10,545 nucleotides of DNA from Opitutaceae bacterium (GCA_005786775.1 SYDD01000181.1:1-10545); one strand, 5' to 3'. Shown: positions 1 through 7,423, numbered from the stretch's first letter. Numbers and translations: made by a program. The notes: generated by a model not told the origin, from the sequence alone.

Positions 1-12
1 GGGACGCGATCG

Positions 13-56
13 AAAAACCGCCGCGCGTCAGGAGCCCGGCAGGACGGTGACGCGGC
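13..56 (-). terminator. Possible intrinsic terminator overlapping the protease stop codon
   Basis: On the minus strand GCCGCGTC (56 to 49) can pair with GACGCGCGGC (29 to 20), with a CG bulge. Two G residues and then five T residues (17 to 13) follow. The stop codon of the M16 gene lies in the 3' arm. The loop is about 19 nt and the stem is interrupted, so this is tentative. A terminator here would mark the end of the four-gene minus-strand unit. Confidence 0.33.
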
Positions 57-2883
57 TCACGCGCTCGCGGCCGAGGTACGCGCGCGCGAGGGCGGAGAGC
101 TCGGCCGCGGTCACGGCCTCAAGGTCCGCGGTGCGGGAGCGCGCCCAGTCGAGCACCTCGGGTTTCTCCTGCGCGCGGGCGAGGACGGCCTGAAGCCAGT
201 AGGCGTTGGTGCGGAGCGACTCGCGGGCGGCGGTCCGTGCCGGCAGGCGGGCGCGTTCGAGCTCCTCGGCGGTAACCCCGTTCCGGGCGAGGTCGTCCGC
301 CAGGTCCACCACGGCCTCGCGCACCTTGGCGGCGGCGGCCGGGTCGACGTCGATCGAGGTGGAGAGGTAGCCGTATCCAGCGAAGGTGTCGCTGGCGGAG
401 CTGGCCGCGCGCGGGCTGTAGGTGCCGCCCATCTCCTCGCGGATCCGCACCCGTAACCGGTCGCTAAACACGCTGGCCAGGAGGGTCAGGCGGCGGGTTC
501 GGCGGATGTCGGAGCCGTCCGCGGTCGGCCAGAACAGCGCGACCACGCCCTTCGGAATCTCGGAGCTGATCCGGTATTCTCGGGTGAAGGGCTCACGGGG
601 GAAAATGAGCTTCCGCAGGTCTGCGAGCGCGGGCCGCTCCTCACGCGCCGGCAGGGCGCCGAGCGTGCGAGCAACGGCGTCGATCGCCGCCTCGACGTCG
701 AGGTCGCCGATCAAGGCCACCTCGATCGCGCCGCGGGTCAGCTGGGGCGCGAGCCACTGCCGGACCTCGCCGAGGTCGCGGGCCAGCAGCACCTCGCGCG
801 GCGGCACGCCGAAGCGGTGGTCGCCGCCCGCGATCAGGTTCGCGACCTCCGTGGAGAGCGGCCCGTTGGGCGTGTGCGCGAAGCCGGTGTACATCTGCTC
901 CATCCCGGTACGGACCTGGCGGAGCGCCTCGGGCCGGTAACCGGGGTCGGTGAGATGGGCGGTGAGCAACTGGAGCGTGAGCAGCAGGTCGTCCCGCGTC
1001 GTAGCGCCCCCGCCGCCGCCCCGTCCACCGCGTCCGCCCCCGCCGCCCGCGTTACCAAGCTCAAGCGCGTCCTGGCCGACGCGGAAGCCGACTCCGGCAT
1101 TGCGGCCCGCGAGCACCCGGCGGAGGTCGTCGACGCCGTGTCGCCCGAGCCCGCCGGCGGTGAACGCGCTGTTGGCGAGCAGCACGAGTCCACGCCGGTC
1201 TGCCGGCTCGGTCAGCCCGCCCGTGCCGACCCGCGCGCCCACTCGGATACCGGCCTCGAAGTCCGTGCGCTTGAGGTTGAGGCGTACTCCGTTGGCGAAG
1301 GTGATGAGCGTGACGTCGAGGTCCGCGACGTGTTCCCGGCGCGTTACGCGGCCCGGCGGCCCGAAATCGGTGTAGGCCCAGCGCGCCTCGGCCGCGTCCG
1401 CGGGCGGGGTCACCGGGACTTGGGTGGATGCGGCGTGCGCGGCGACGATCGCCGCGGCGGCGTCTCCGGGCAGGGTCACGTTGCCGCTGACCATCAGGTG
1501 GCGCCCGTTCCCCGTGAACGCCTCCCGCAGCGCCGCGAGGCATTCCGCCACCGTGATGCGCTCGACCGCCGGCAGGTACAGGTCGCGGCCCGCCGCCGGG
1601 TGCGTGAACACCCGCTCGTCGAGGATCGACTGCGCGATCTCCCCTGCGAGGTTGCCCGAGCGCCGTGTGGCGGCCCCGCGGACCGCCTGCTCCAGGGCGT
1701 TGCGGTACGAGGCCTTGGTCTCGGCCAGTTCGCCCTCCTGGAACCCGTGCTCCAGCGCGCGCCGCAGCTCCTGCTCGCCGACTGCGAGTGCCGCGGACCA
1801 CTGCTCGGGCTTGCAGGTGAGATCGACCGTGGCCTCCTGGTAGAGCTTGTAGCCCTGGTTGACCGAGACGCGCGCGGCGCTGAAGGCGGCCCCCTCCCGT
1901 CGGGCGAGGACGGAGAGCCGCCGGTTGAGCATCGACACCGCGAACTGCCGCGGCAGGCGGCGCACCCGCTGGGCGGCGGTGTCGGGCTCCGCCTGATAGG
2001 GGGCCATCACGGCGAGCGACACGCTGGTGGCGGTCGCCTCGGCCTCTGGGTGAAAGCGGGCCCGCACGCCCTCAAATCGAGTGACGCGGCCCCGGTCCGG
2101 GTCGGCGGGGGCGGGGCCGCGCCCGGCGAGCGGCGCGAAGGCGGCGCGTAGCAGGCGTTCCGCCAGGTCGGGGTCCACGTCGCCGACGATCACCGCGGCC
2201 ATCCGCTCGGGGCGGTACCAGCGGTCCCAGAAGGCGACGAAGCGCTCGCGCGGGGCGCCCTGGATCACCTCGGCGGTGCCGATCGGCATCCGGCGCGGCA
2301 GGAGCGTGTCGCCGAGCATGAACTCGAACTGGGCGACGGCGGTGCGGAAGCCGACGGTGTCGCGCGCGCGCTTCTCGCTGAGGATGATACCGCGCTCGCG
2401 GTCGATTTCCGCGGGGGCGAGGAGGAGTCCGGCGGCGTAGTCGCCGAAGACGCGGAGGCCCTCGGCGAGGGTGGCCTCGGAAGTCTCGGGCAGCTCGAGC
2501 AGGTAGAGTGTGCGGTCGAAGCCGGTGGAGGCGTTGGTGTCCCCGCCGAAGCTCATCCCCATCCGCTGGAAGAACTCCACGAGCGTGCCGGGTGCGAAGT
2601 TGCGGCTGCCGTTGAAGGCCATGTGCTCGAGGAAGTGGGCGACGCCACGCTGGTCCTCCTCCTCGTGCAGGCTGCCCGCGTGGATGAGGAGGCGGAGGGA
2701 GGCGCGTCCCTTCGGCTCGGCGTTGCGCAGGACGACGTAGCGCAGGCCGTTCTCGAGCTTGCCAAAGCGGGCGGCCGGGTCGGGCCGCAGGTCGCTGTCC
2801 TCGTGGGCGAAACGGGGCGCGGCCGCGGGGAGGGTCAGGGCGCCCAGCAGGAGCGCCGTGCACAGGCGGGTAGGAAGGGGCAT
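28..2883 (-). CDS. Secreted M16 zinc metallopeptidase (PqqL/insulinase-like, two-lobed)
   Basis: Predicted periplasmic zinc protease that would degrade peptides inside a closed two-lobed chamber. Numbering is from the ATG at 2883 (951 aa). Residues 1 to about 22 form a signal peptide ending near PAAA. The inverted zinc motif HFLEH lies at 83-87 (His83, Glu86, His87), with the downstream RERGIILSE supplying Glu163 and the likely third ligand Glu170. The stretch FGGDTNAST after the motif is typical of PqqL-like members. The second half repeats the fold without HxxEH, as expected for the inactive lobe. It keeps an Arg815-x6-Tyr822 pair in REEMGGTY, matching the substrate-binding Arg/Tyr pair of insulin-degrading enzyme. 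Length matches PqqL (about 930 aa), so it is complete. An in-frame TTG 12 bp upstream is possible, but the ATG gives a cleaner signal peptide; neither has a Shine-Dalgarno. A Gly/Arg run sits at 613-626. It lies 63 bp downstream of the vWA gene, probably co-transcribed. The natural substrate is unknown. Confidence 0.93.
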   Translation of the reverse strand: MPLPTRLCTALLLGALTLPAAAPRFAHEDSDLRPDPAARFGKLENGLRYVVLRNAEPKGRASLRLLIHAGSLHEEEDQRGVAHFLEHMAFNGSRNFAPGTLVEFFQRMGMSFGGDTNASTGFDRTLYLLELPETSEATLAEGLRVFGDYAAGLLLAPAEIDRERGIILSEKRARDTVGFRTAVAQFEFMLGDTLLPRRMPIGTAEVIQGAPRERFVAFWDRWYRPERMAAVIVGDVDPDLAERLLRAAFAPLAGRGPAPADPDRGRVTRFEGVRARFHPEAEATATSVSLAVMAPYQAEPDTAAQRVRRLPRQFAVSMLNRRLSVLARREGAAFSAARVSVNQGYKLYQEATVDLTCKPEQWSAALAVGEQELRRALEHGFQEGELAETKASYRNALEQAVRGAATRRSGNLAGEIAQSILDERVFTHPAAGRDLYLPAVERITVAECLAALREAFTGNGRHLMVSGNVTLPGDAAAAIVAAHAASTQVPVTPPADAAEARWAYTDFGPPGRVTRREHVADLDVTLITFANGVRLNLKRTDFEAGIRVGARVGTGGLTEPADRRGLVLLANSAFTAGGLGRHGVDDLRRVLAGRNAGVGFRVGQDALELGNAGGGGGRGGRGGGGGATTRDDLLLTLQLLTAHLTDPGYRPEALRQVRTGMEQMYTGFAHTPNGPLSTEVANLIAGGDHRFGVPPREVLLARDLGEVRQWLAPQLTRGAIEVALIGDLDVEAAIDAVARTLGALPAREERPALADLRKLIFPREPFTREYRISSEIPKGVVALFWPTADGSDIRRTRRLTLLASVFSDRLRVRIREEMGGTYSPRAASSASDTFAGYGYLSTSIDVDPAAAAKVREAVVDLADDLARNGVTAEELERARLPARTAARESLRTNAYWLQAVLARAQEKPEVLDWARSRTADLEAVTAAELSALARAYLGRERVSRVTVLPGS
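1006..1047 (-). repeat. Gly/Arg low-complexity run inside the M16 protease
   Basis: Fourteen codons encode GGGGGRGGRGGGGG, a mirror-symmetric Gly/Arg run at residues 613-626. It lies in the non-catalytic C-terminal half, between the degenerate M16 lobe (ending ALELGNA) and a helix beginning TTRDDLLLTL. The DNA is a run of GGN codons, so strand slippage could have produced it. It probably forms a flexible surface loop. Confidence 0.8.
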
Positions 2884-2946
2884 CGCCGGGAGCAAACGGA
2901 TCCCGCGCCGAAAGGCTAGCGCCGAGCGCAGGCGGCCCGCGGCGCC

Positions 2947-4836
2947 TCAGCGGTGCTCCTCGTAGCGGATCTCGATCCGCGCGAGGGCGGCCCGGCCCTT
3001 CGCGGCGCCCTGGAACCGGATGCTGTGCTTGAGCTCATCGTACATCCACCCGTCCCGCGGGTCGGCTGTCACCTCCCGGCCATCGACCAGCACCTGCAGG
3101 CTCTTCCGGTATAGGCTCGCCCCGCCCTCGACCGGCTCGAGCGCGACCGCAACCGTGTCCGCGATCCGATCGCCCAGCGCAGCCAATGCGCCCGAGAAGT
3201 CCTCCTCGATGTTGAGCACGCTGCCCCCGGTCAGTTCCGCGGCGCGGCGGTGCGACACGTTCCCCGGGGAGACCACGGCGTGGATCTCCAACTGACCGCG
3301 CCGGTTGCCCTTTGCGATGATGAACGGCCGCAGCACCCATTGGTTGATGTACCCGTCAAGCGTTTGGCGGGCGCCGGCGGGGGCCCGCGTGTTGAACGCG
3401 GCAAGCAGCGCGGGCAGCTGGCCGTCCTCAATCCACTCGGCCCGCGGCACACGGCCGGCCTGCTCCTTCCACGTGGCCATCCGCGTCTCCTCCTCATCCA
3501 TAAAGAAGACCACAAAGGTGGGCGCTCCCGGGCGCAGGAACGCGTGTTCCTGGTTTTGGTACCCCGCTACAAAATTGTAAGTCGCGGTGAACGCCGTGCG
3601 GTTGCTGTCGCCGTTGGTACCCACCTGCACCAGCTCCGCGAAGACGGCGTCCGGGGTCTGGGGCGTGATCCAGGGCTCCGGCAGCGCTGGCAGCGAGACG
3701 AGGACTCCGTTGCTGGCGACTCGCTTAGTGGTCGTTTGGGGACGTCCGCGCGCGTCCAGCACGGGATTACCTGCCGCATCGAGCCGCCCCGCGCGGACCT
3801 CCTTGTAGAACCGCTGCTGCTCCGGACTGCGGCCGGGGTCGGCGTTGACGAAGTCGGTAGTCAACACGCCGATGCGGTAGTCGAGGTCCCGCGCGTGGAA
3901 CAGCTGCCGGAATCGGGCGAGGGTGGCGACGAGGCGTTCCTGGTGTTTGCCCATCGAGGGCGAGTTGTTGATTACGAACACCAGGTCGACTTCGCGGCTG
4001 CGGGAGCGATCGACGGAAAGCTCCCGCGAGCGGCGGATGGGCTCCACGCTGACCACGACGATGTTTTCCGCTCCGAGGTGTGGGTTGTTTTCGTCGACCG
4101 TGTAGTAGCCGAAGCGCTCCTCGCCGATGAAGCCGGGGTGGGGAGCGTAGGTCAGCTGGCCGGTGGCGCGATCGAGGCGGGCGACCCCGTTCCGCGGGCC
4201 TGCCTTCGCATCCAGCACGTAGGCGACCTTGGGGCCGGGGATGAGGAGCCGATCGGCCGGCGCCAGCGCCTCCTCGTGGCTAGGCAGACGGGTAGAGACC
4301 GGGGTGTTGGGCCGGGTGACGAGGGCGACCGCGCGGACCTGCGGTGGGCGAGCGCGGGCGGCGCCAACCTCGAACTTCTCCAGCACTACGGGCGGCGGCG
4401 GGAGGACAGTGAGCACGACCGTGTTCCGGAAGGAGAGCCCAGTGGTGGCGTTGCGCACGGTGTAGGTGAACGAGTCCTCGCCGGCGAAGCCCTCGCGCGG
4501 GCGGTAGGCGAAGTAGCCGAGGCGCGAGGTCTGGGTGCGGAAGAGGTCGCCCTCATCCCCTCCGGCGAGGCCGACGCGCCCGTGTAGGGGCGCCGCCACG
4601 ATTTTGTAGACGAGTTCCGCGCCGGCATCCGGGCCGACCAGCTCCGGCGCCACCACGAGTTGCCCGTGGACCCCGGAGCCCTCAACTTCGAGCGTCATCG
4701 GTGCGGCGGCGGAGATCGTGTTGCGGTCCAGTGCCGCCGGCGGTTCGCCCGCGAGGGAGAACGCACCTAGCAGCCCCGTGGCCACGAGCAGCGAGACGAT
4801 CCGGTGGGGGCGAGTGGGGGCGGCGGAGGCGTTCAT
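2947..4836 (-). CDS. Secreted Ig/cadherin-like repeat protein with vWA-like domain
   Basis: Exported protein of unknown role, probably in adhesion or envelope interactions. Numbering is from the ATG at 4836 (629 aa). A basic, hydrophobic N-terminus (about 1-30) is a signal peptide. Two cadherin/Big-like repeats follow: one near 55-145 with GFAGEDSFTYTV, and one near 195-266 with GFIGEERFGYYTV. A vWA-like domain spans about 282-520. It opens with DLVFVINNSPSMGK, where the MIDAS DxSxS reads NNSPS (290-294), so the first Asp is Asn. It also has GTNGDSNRTA and a strand ending FFMDEEE (Asp447). The last 60 residues, with LQVLVDGREV and GWMYD, resemble the C-terminal beta domain seen in DNSPSM-type vWA proteins of myxobacteria (from memory). 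A GTG five codons upstream is an alternative start; neither has a Shine-Dalgarno. It sits between the beta-helix and M16 genes on the same strand. Domain calls are fairly sure; the function is not known. Confidence 0.85.
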   Translation of the reverse strand: MNASAAPTRPHRIVSLLVATGLLGAFSLAGEPPAALDRNTISAAAPMTLEVEGSGVHGQLVVAPELVGPDAGAELVYKIVAAPLHGRVGLAGGDEGDLFRTQTSRLGYFAYRPREGFAGEDSFTYTVRNATTGLSFRNTVVLTVLPPPPVVLEKFEVGAARARPPQVRAVALVTRPNTPVSTRLPSHEEALAPADRLLIPGPKVAYVLDAKAGPRNGVARLDRATGQLTYAPHPGFIGEERFGYYTVDENNPHLGAENIVVVSVEPIRRSRELSVDRSRSREVDLVFVINNSPSMGKHQERLVATLARFRQLFHARDLDYRIGVLTTDFVNADPGRSPEQQRFYKEVRAGRLDAAGNPVLDARGRPQTTTKRVASNGVLVSLPALPEPWITPQTPDAVFAELVQVGTNGDSNRTAFTATYNFVAGYQNQEHAFLRPGAPTFVVFFMDEEETRMATWKEQAGRVPRAEWIEDGQLPALLAAFNTRAPAGARQTLDGYINQWVLRPFIIAKGNRRGQLEIHAVVSPGNVSHRRAAELTGGSVLNIEEDFSGALAALGDRIADTVAVALEPVEGGASLYRKSLQVLVDGREVTADPRDGWMYDELKHSIRFQGAAKGRAALARIEIRYEEHR

Positions 4837-4995
4837 CAGGCGATGCGACACCGGAGTGACGGTAGATGTTTCCGCAAACTTGCCCGGGAACTGTTTCGAG
4901 AGGGCCCGCCGACCGGTCCGGCAACCGCGGCCGGGACTTTCTGGGATCGAAGGAGAATCGAATGAGAAGCGAAGGCAGGGGCGGGGAGCCGAGAG

Positions 4996-6426
4996 TCAGC
5001 GGGCGAGGTCCGGGGGCGTGACGGTGGCGCCGGTGGCGCGGTTCACGACGCTTCCGTTCCGGCCGCGGGCGAGGAGGTTGCCGCGCACCACGGTGCCCGG
5101 GCACTCGCCCTCCAGTTCCAAGGCGGCGAGCATCCGCTCCCGGCCTGGCTCCTCGGTGACGAGGTTGTCCGCCACCTGCACGTTGGTGCTGCCGCGCACG
5201 TGCAGGCCGCGGAAGCGGGGGGCGCGGATCTGGTTGCCGAGCACGGAAACCTCGCGGCTGCCGGAAACCAGCACGGCTCCCCCGGCCTCCGCCGACCCGG
5301 CCTCGACGCCCTCGATCAGGTTCTGACTGATCAACACGGCAGTGCTGCGGTCGACGACAATTCCGCCCCGGGCCGCAGTGCCCGGTGGAAAGTAGTCAGC
5401 GTTGCGGTCGAGGATGTTGCCGCTGACGAGGATGTTGCGGCTGCGCTCGATCAGGAGGTGGTGCGTAAAGCCGCGCAGGAAGGTGTTGCCGGTGATCGTG
5501 ACGCCGGCAGCGTCCGCGAGGTGGATGCTGGTCTCTTGGCTGGCGAAATGGTTGCCCGTGATGCTCCAGACGCCGACCTTGAGCGGATTTCCCGGGATGC
5601 CCGTGAAGCGAAGGTTGGCCCCGCCCGGGCTCTGCAGCGCCTGGATGGTGTTACCCGAGATCGTGCCCTCCCGGACGCTGCCCGTGCCCGCGAGATCAAA
5701 CCAGATGTCCGCGACCGGCGGCCCCCCGGCGGCGAAGTTGTACTCGATGTCGTTGCCGGTGATCTGGAAGTTCCGGATCTCGCTCGCCACGACCTTGATG
5801 CCCCCCTGGCGGCAGTAGCTGAGGTGGCTGTCGCCGATGATGATCTGGTGGATGTTCGCCGCGTCGAGGAAGACCCCGATGCCGTGGCAGTCGTAGATGT
5901 GCGACCCGTGGATCAGCACGTTGCGGTTGCGGCCGGTGAAATGCAGGCCGTGCCGGACCTGGCGGATCAGGACGCCGCGGATGGTGGGCTGCAGGGTGTG
6001 GCGGAACTCGATGCCATCGGCCTCCGGATGCGCACCAGTGATCTCGAGGTCCGCGACGACGGGCAGGCGCTCCTGGTCCCGGGTGACCGGGCGGACCGAC
6101 CGCGGGTCGGCCGTGCCGCGGTCGTGGGAACCGATGAAGCGGAAGGCCGGGCCCGGTCCGGCCATCACCACGCTGGCGGCGCCGGCCCGCCCCGTGATTC
6201 CCAGCGGCCCGGCCGTCGCGAGCGCGACCTCAACGGTCCGGGTGAGGCGGTAGCGTCCGCGGGGGAACTCGATGGGTCCGTCGGTCGCGGCCCGCACGGC
6301 GGCTGCGACCGCCGCGGTGTCATCGGCGATTCCATCCCCCCGCGCGCCGAAATCGCGGACGTTGGCGGCCGGCAGCCACGGGATCGCGGCGAAGAGGAGG
6401 GCGGGAAGGAGGCAGGGGAGTTTCAT
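4996..6426 (-). CDS. Secreted right-handed parallel beta-helix protein (pectate-lyase-3-like)
   Basis: Probable extracytoplasmic polysaccharide-binding or -cleaving protein of 476 aa. A signal peptide occupies residues 1-20 (cleavage near WLPA). The mature protein starts with VRDFGARGDGIADDTAA (23-39), the entry motif of the pectate_lyase_3 fold. This motif is shared by polygalacturonase-like enzymes, epimerases and phage tailspikes. From about residue 125 to the end there are repeated beta-helix rungs, seen as recurring I-x-GN-x-I/F units such as ITGNDIEYN, ISGNTIQAL, ITGNTFLRG, VSGNILDRN, LISQNLIEG and VLGNQIRAP. I could not identify catalytic residues of a known lyase or hydrolase family, so no substrate is assigned. 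The ATG at 6426 is the only start that gives a signal peptide; it has no Shine-Dalgarno. It lies 54 bp after the nucleotidyltransferase stop, probably in the same operon. A nearby sulfatase is consistent with, but does not prove, action on a sulfated glycan. Confidence 0.9.
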   Translation of the reverse strand: MKLPCLLPALLFAAIPWLPAANVRDFGARGDGIADDTAAVAAAVRAATDGPIEFPRGRYRLTRTVEVALATAGPLGITGRAGAASVVMAGPGPAFRFIGSHDRGTADPRSVRPVTRDQERLPVVADLEITGAHPEADGIEFRHTLQPTIRGVLIRQVRHGLHFTGRNRNVLIHGSHIYDCHGIGVFLDAANIHQIIIGDSHLSYCRQGGIKVVASEIRNFQITGNDIEYNFAAGGPPVADIWFDLAGTGSVREGTISGNTIQALQSPGGANLRFTGIPGNPLKVGVWSITGNHFASQETSIHLADAAGVTITGNTFLRGFTHHLLIERSRNILVSGNILDRNADYFPPGTAARGGIVVDRSTAVLISQNLIEGVEAGSAEAGGAVLVSGSREVSVLGNQIRAPRFRGLHVRGSTNVQVADNLVTEEPGRERMLAALELEGECPGTVVRGNLLARGRNGSVVNRATGATVTPPDLAR

Positions 6427-6429
6427 CGC

Positions 6430-6455
6430 GGGGCGACGGGGGCGGGTGGGGCGGG
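6430..6455 (+). other. G-quadruplex-capable G-tract just upstream of the beta-helix gene start
   Basis: The plus strand has five G-runs of 4, 5, 3, 4 and 3 G separated by loops of 4, 1, 1 and 1 nt. This fits the G3+N1-7 rule. It begins 3 bp upstream of the ATG (complement at 6426) and lies on the template strand of that gene, so the transcript carries the C-rich complement. Confidence 0.6.
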
Positions 6456-6480
6456 CCGCCGCTTTCGACGCAGGGGCCCT

Positions 6481-7200
6481 TTAGGTTCCGGCGGGTCGCT
6501 GCCGCAGCAGCGCATCGAGTTCGGCGAGGCCCTCGTGGGACCCGATCTCGTAGAAGCGTTCCCGGATCTCTTGGCCGGCGAGTTCCCCCCGCGTGCAGAG
6601 GTCCGTCTGCACGGCGGCGAGGTCCACCACGGCGTCGCGCGGGTGTCCGGCGAAGGCGTCGGCGCGGAATACGCCCAGCCCATAATCGATGTGGTGCATC
6701 TGGGGCAGCCGGTTCCGCTTGTCGTACACGCGGATGCGGCCGTCCTCATACCACACGTTGCTGGTGTCGTAGCGGCCGCGGTTCTCGTAGACCGTCATCA
6801 GCCCGAGGCGGCCCGACCGTCGGAAAGCCTCGCCCACGGCGCGGTAGTCGATCGGCAGGTAACTGTCGCCGTACAGAACATAGAACGCGTCGCCGAGGAG
6901 CGGCAGGGCCGCGATCAGCGCCCCGCCGGTGCCGAGCAGGCGCGGGCCGTCGAAGGCGTAGTCGATGCGCACGCCCCAGTCGCGCCCATCCCCGTAGCGC
7001 TCGACGATCCGCTCGCCCAGGTGGCCCACGCAGATCACGAGGCGCCGCAGGCCGGCCGCGTGCAGCAAGCGCAGCTGGTGCGAGAAGAACGGCTCGCCCG
7101 CGACCTCGACCAGCAGCTTCGGCACCTTCTCGGTGATGGGCCGCAGGCGGGTCGCGAGGCCGCCGGCGAGGATGGCGACGGGCAGGTCAGGGGAGGTCAT
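6481..7200 (-). CDS. Sugar-phosphate nucleotidyltransferase (NTP_transferase family)
   Basis: Cytoplasmic enzyme predicted to join a sugar 1-phosphate to an NTP, releasing pyrophosphate and giving an NDP-sugar for glycan synthesis. It has 239 aa. The nucleotide-binding loop LAGGLATRLRP (11-21) is followed by EKVPK with Lys28. LLGTGGAL (88-95) is the base/sugar-binding loop, and YGDS with Asp112 is the metal-binding site. The later segments DTSNV, YDKRN, HIDYGLGVF and ERFYEIGS are typical of short single-domain members. The closest type I recall is the manno-heptose-1-phosphate guanylyltransferase/HddC-like or general RfbF/GlmU-N-like group. Substrate and nucleotide cannot be told from sequence. 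The open frame runs on to 7491, but the ATG at 7200 lies just before the first beta strand (VAILAGG); an earlier start would overlap the divergent gene. No kinase, isomerase or phosphatase partner is in the window. Confidence 0.92.
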   Translation of the reverse strand: MTSPDLPVAILAGGLATRLRPITEKVPKLLVEVAGEPFFSHQLRLLHAAGLRRLVICVGHLGERIVERYGDGRDWGVRIDYAFDGPRLLGTGGALIAALPLLGDAFYVLYGDSYLPIDYRAVGEAFRRSGRLGLMTVYENRGRYDTSNVWYEDGRIRVYDKRNRLPQMHHIDYGLGVFRADAFAGHPRDAVVDLAAVQTDLCTRGELAGQEIRERFYEIGSHEGLAELDALLRQRPAGT

Positions 7201-7291
7201 CGCCTGGGCAGTCAGCGGGGTCGGCGCCGCCTTGGCAACCGGGGTCTGCGCGCGTCCCCGCGCATCCTTCCCGCCGTCGGACCGTCCAGCG

Positions 7292-7308
7292 AACCTGAAG
7301 GTTGACCT
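7292..7308. promoter_or_regulatory. Inverted-repeat candidate operator in the divergent intergenic region
   Basis: AACCT-GA-AGGTT is a perfect 5-bp inverted repeat (7292-7303), immediately followed by GACCT, so the AGGT half can also pair with the next ACCT. TTGACC (7302-7307) and TTGACG (7312-7317) on the plus strand resemble -35 hexamers, but no matching -10 appears at 16-18 bp. The rest of the 223-bp region (7201-7423) shows no other clear signal. It must hold the promoters of both flanking genes unless transcription enters from elsewhere. Confidence 0.28.
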
Positions 7309-7423
7309 CCCTTGACGCGTGTGCCCGAGTCGTGGCGTTTCCCCCGTGGAAGCCCGCCCCGGCCTCGCGCCAGAGCGTCCGCCCCCGCCGCAAGTCTCCC
7401 CCAACCTCAATCGTTCCTCCCCT

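Noticed and set aside
817..2151. A 444-codon plus-strand frame inside the protease gene
   Set aside because: It is the antisense shadow of a well-supported M16 protease with zinc motif and full length.
2884..2946. A possible terminator hairpin between the vWA and protease genes
   Set aside because: A GCGCCG/CGGCGC pairing exists on the minus strand, but the loop is long and only three T residues follow several bases later. Such pairings are common at this GC content.
3250..4587. A 445-codon plus-strand frame inside the vWA-repeat gene
   Set aside because: It is antisense to a gene with a signal peptide and recognisable repeats, and its translation has no domain features.
4837..4995. A promoter or small gene in the 159-bp gap before the vWA gene
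   Set aside because: I found no matched -35/-10 pair, no convincing hairpin with a T-tract, and no small open frame with support.
5200..7305. A 701-codon open frame on the plus strand
   Set aside because: It is antisense to the beta-helix and nucleotidyltransferase genes, both of which have clear domains. Its Ala/Asp/Val/Arg-rich translation mirrors their codons and has no motif of its own.
7319..7423. A 35-codon upstream extension of the oxidoreductase starting at GTG
   Set aside because: The Tat-like leader begins at the ATG at 7424. The upstream residues are Pro/Arg-rich and would bury the export signal.
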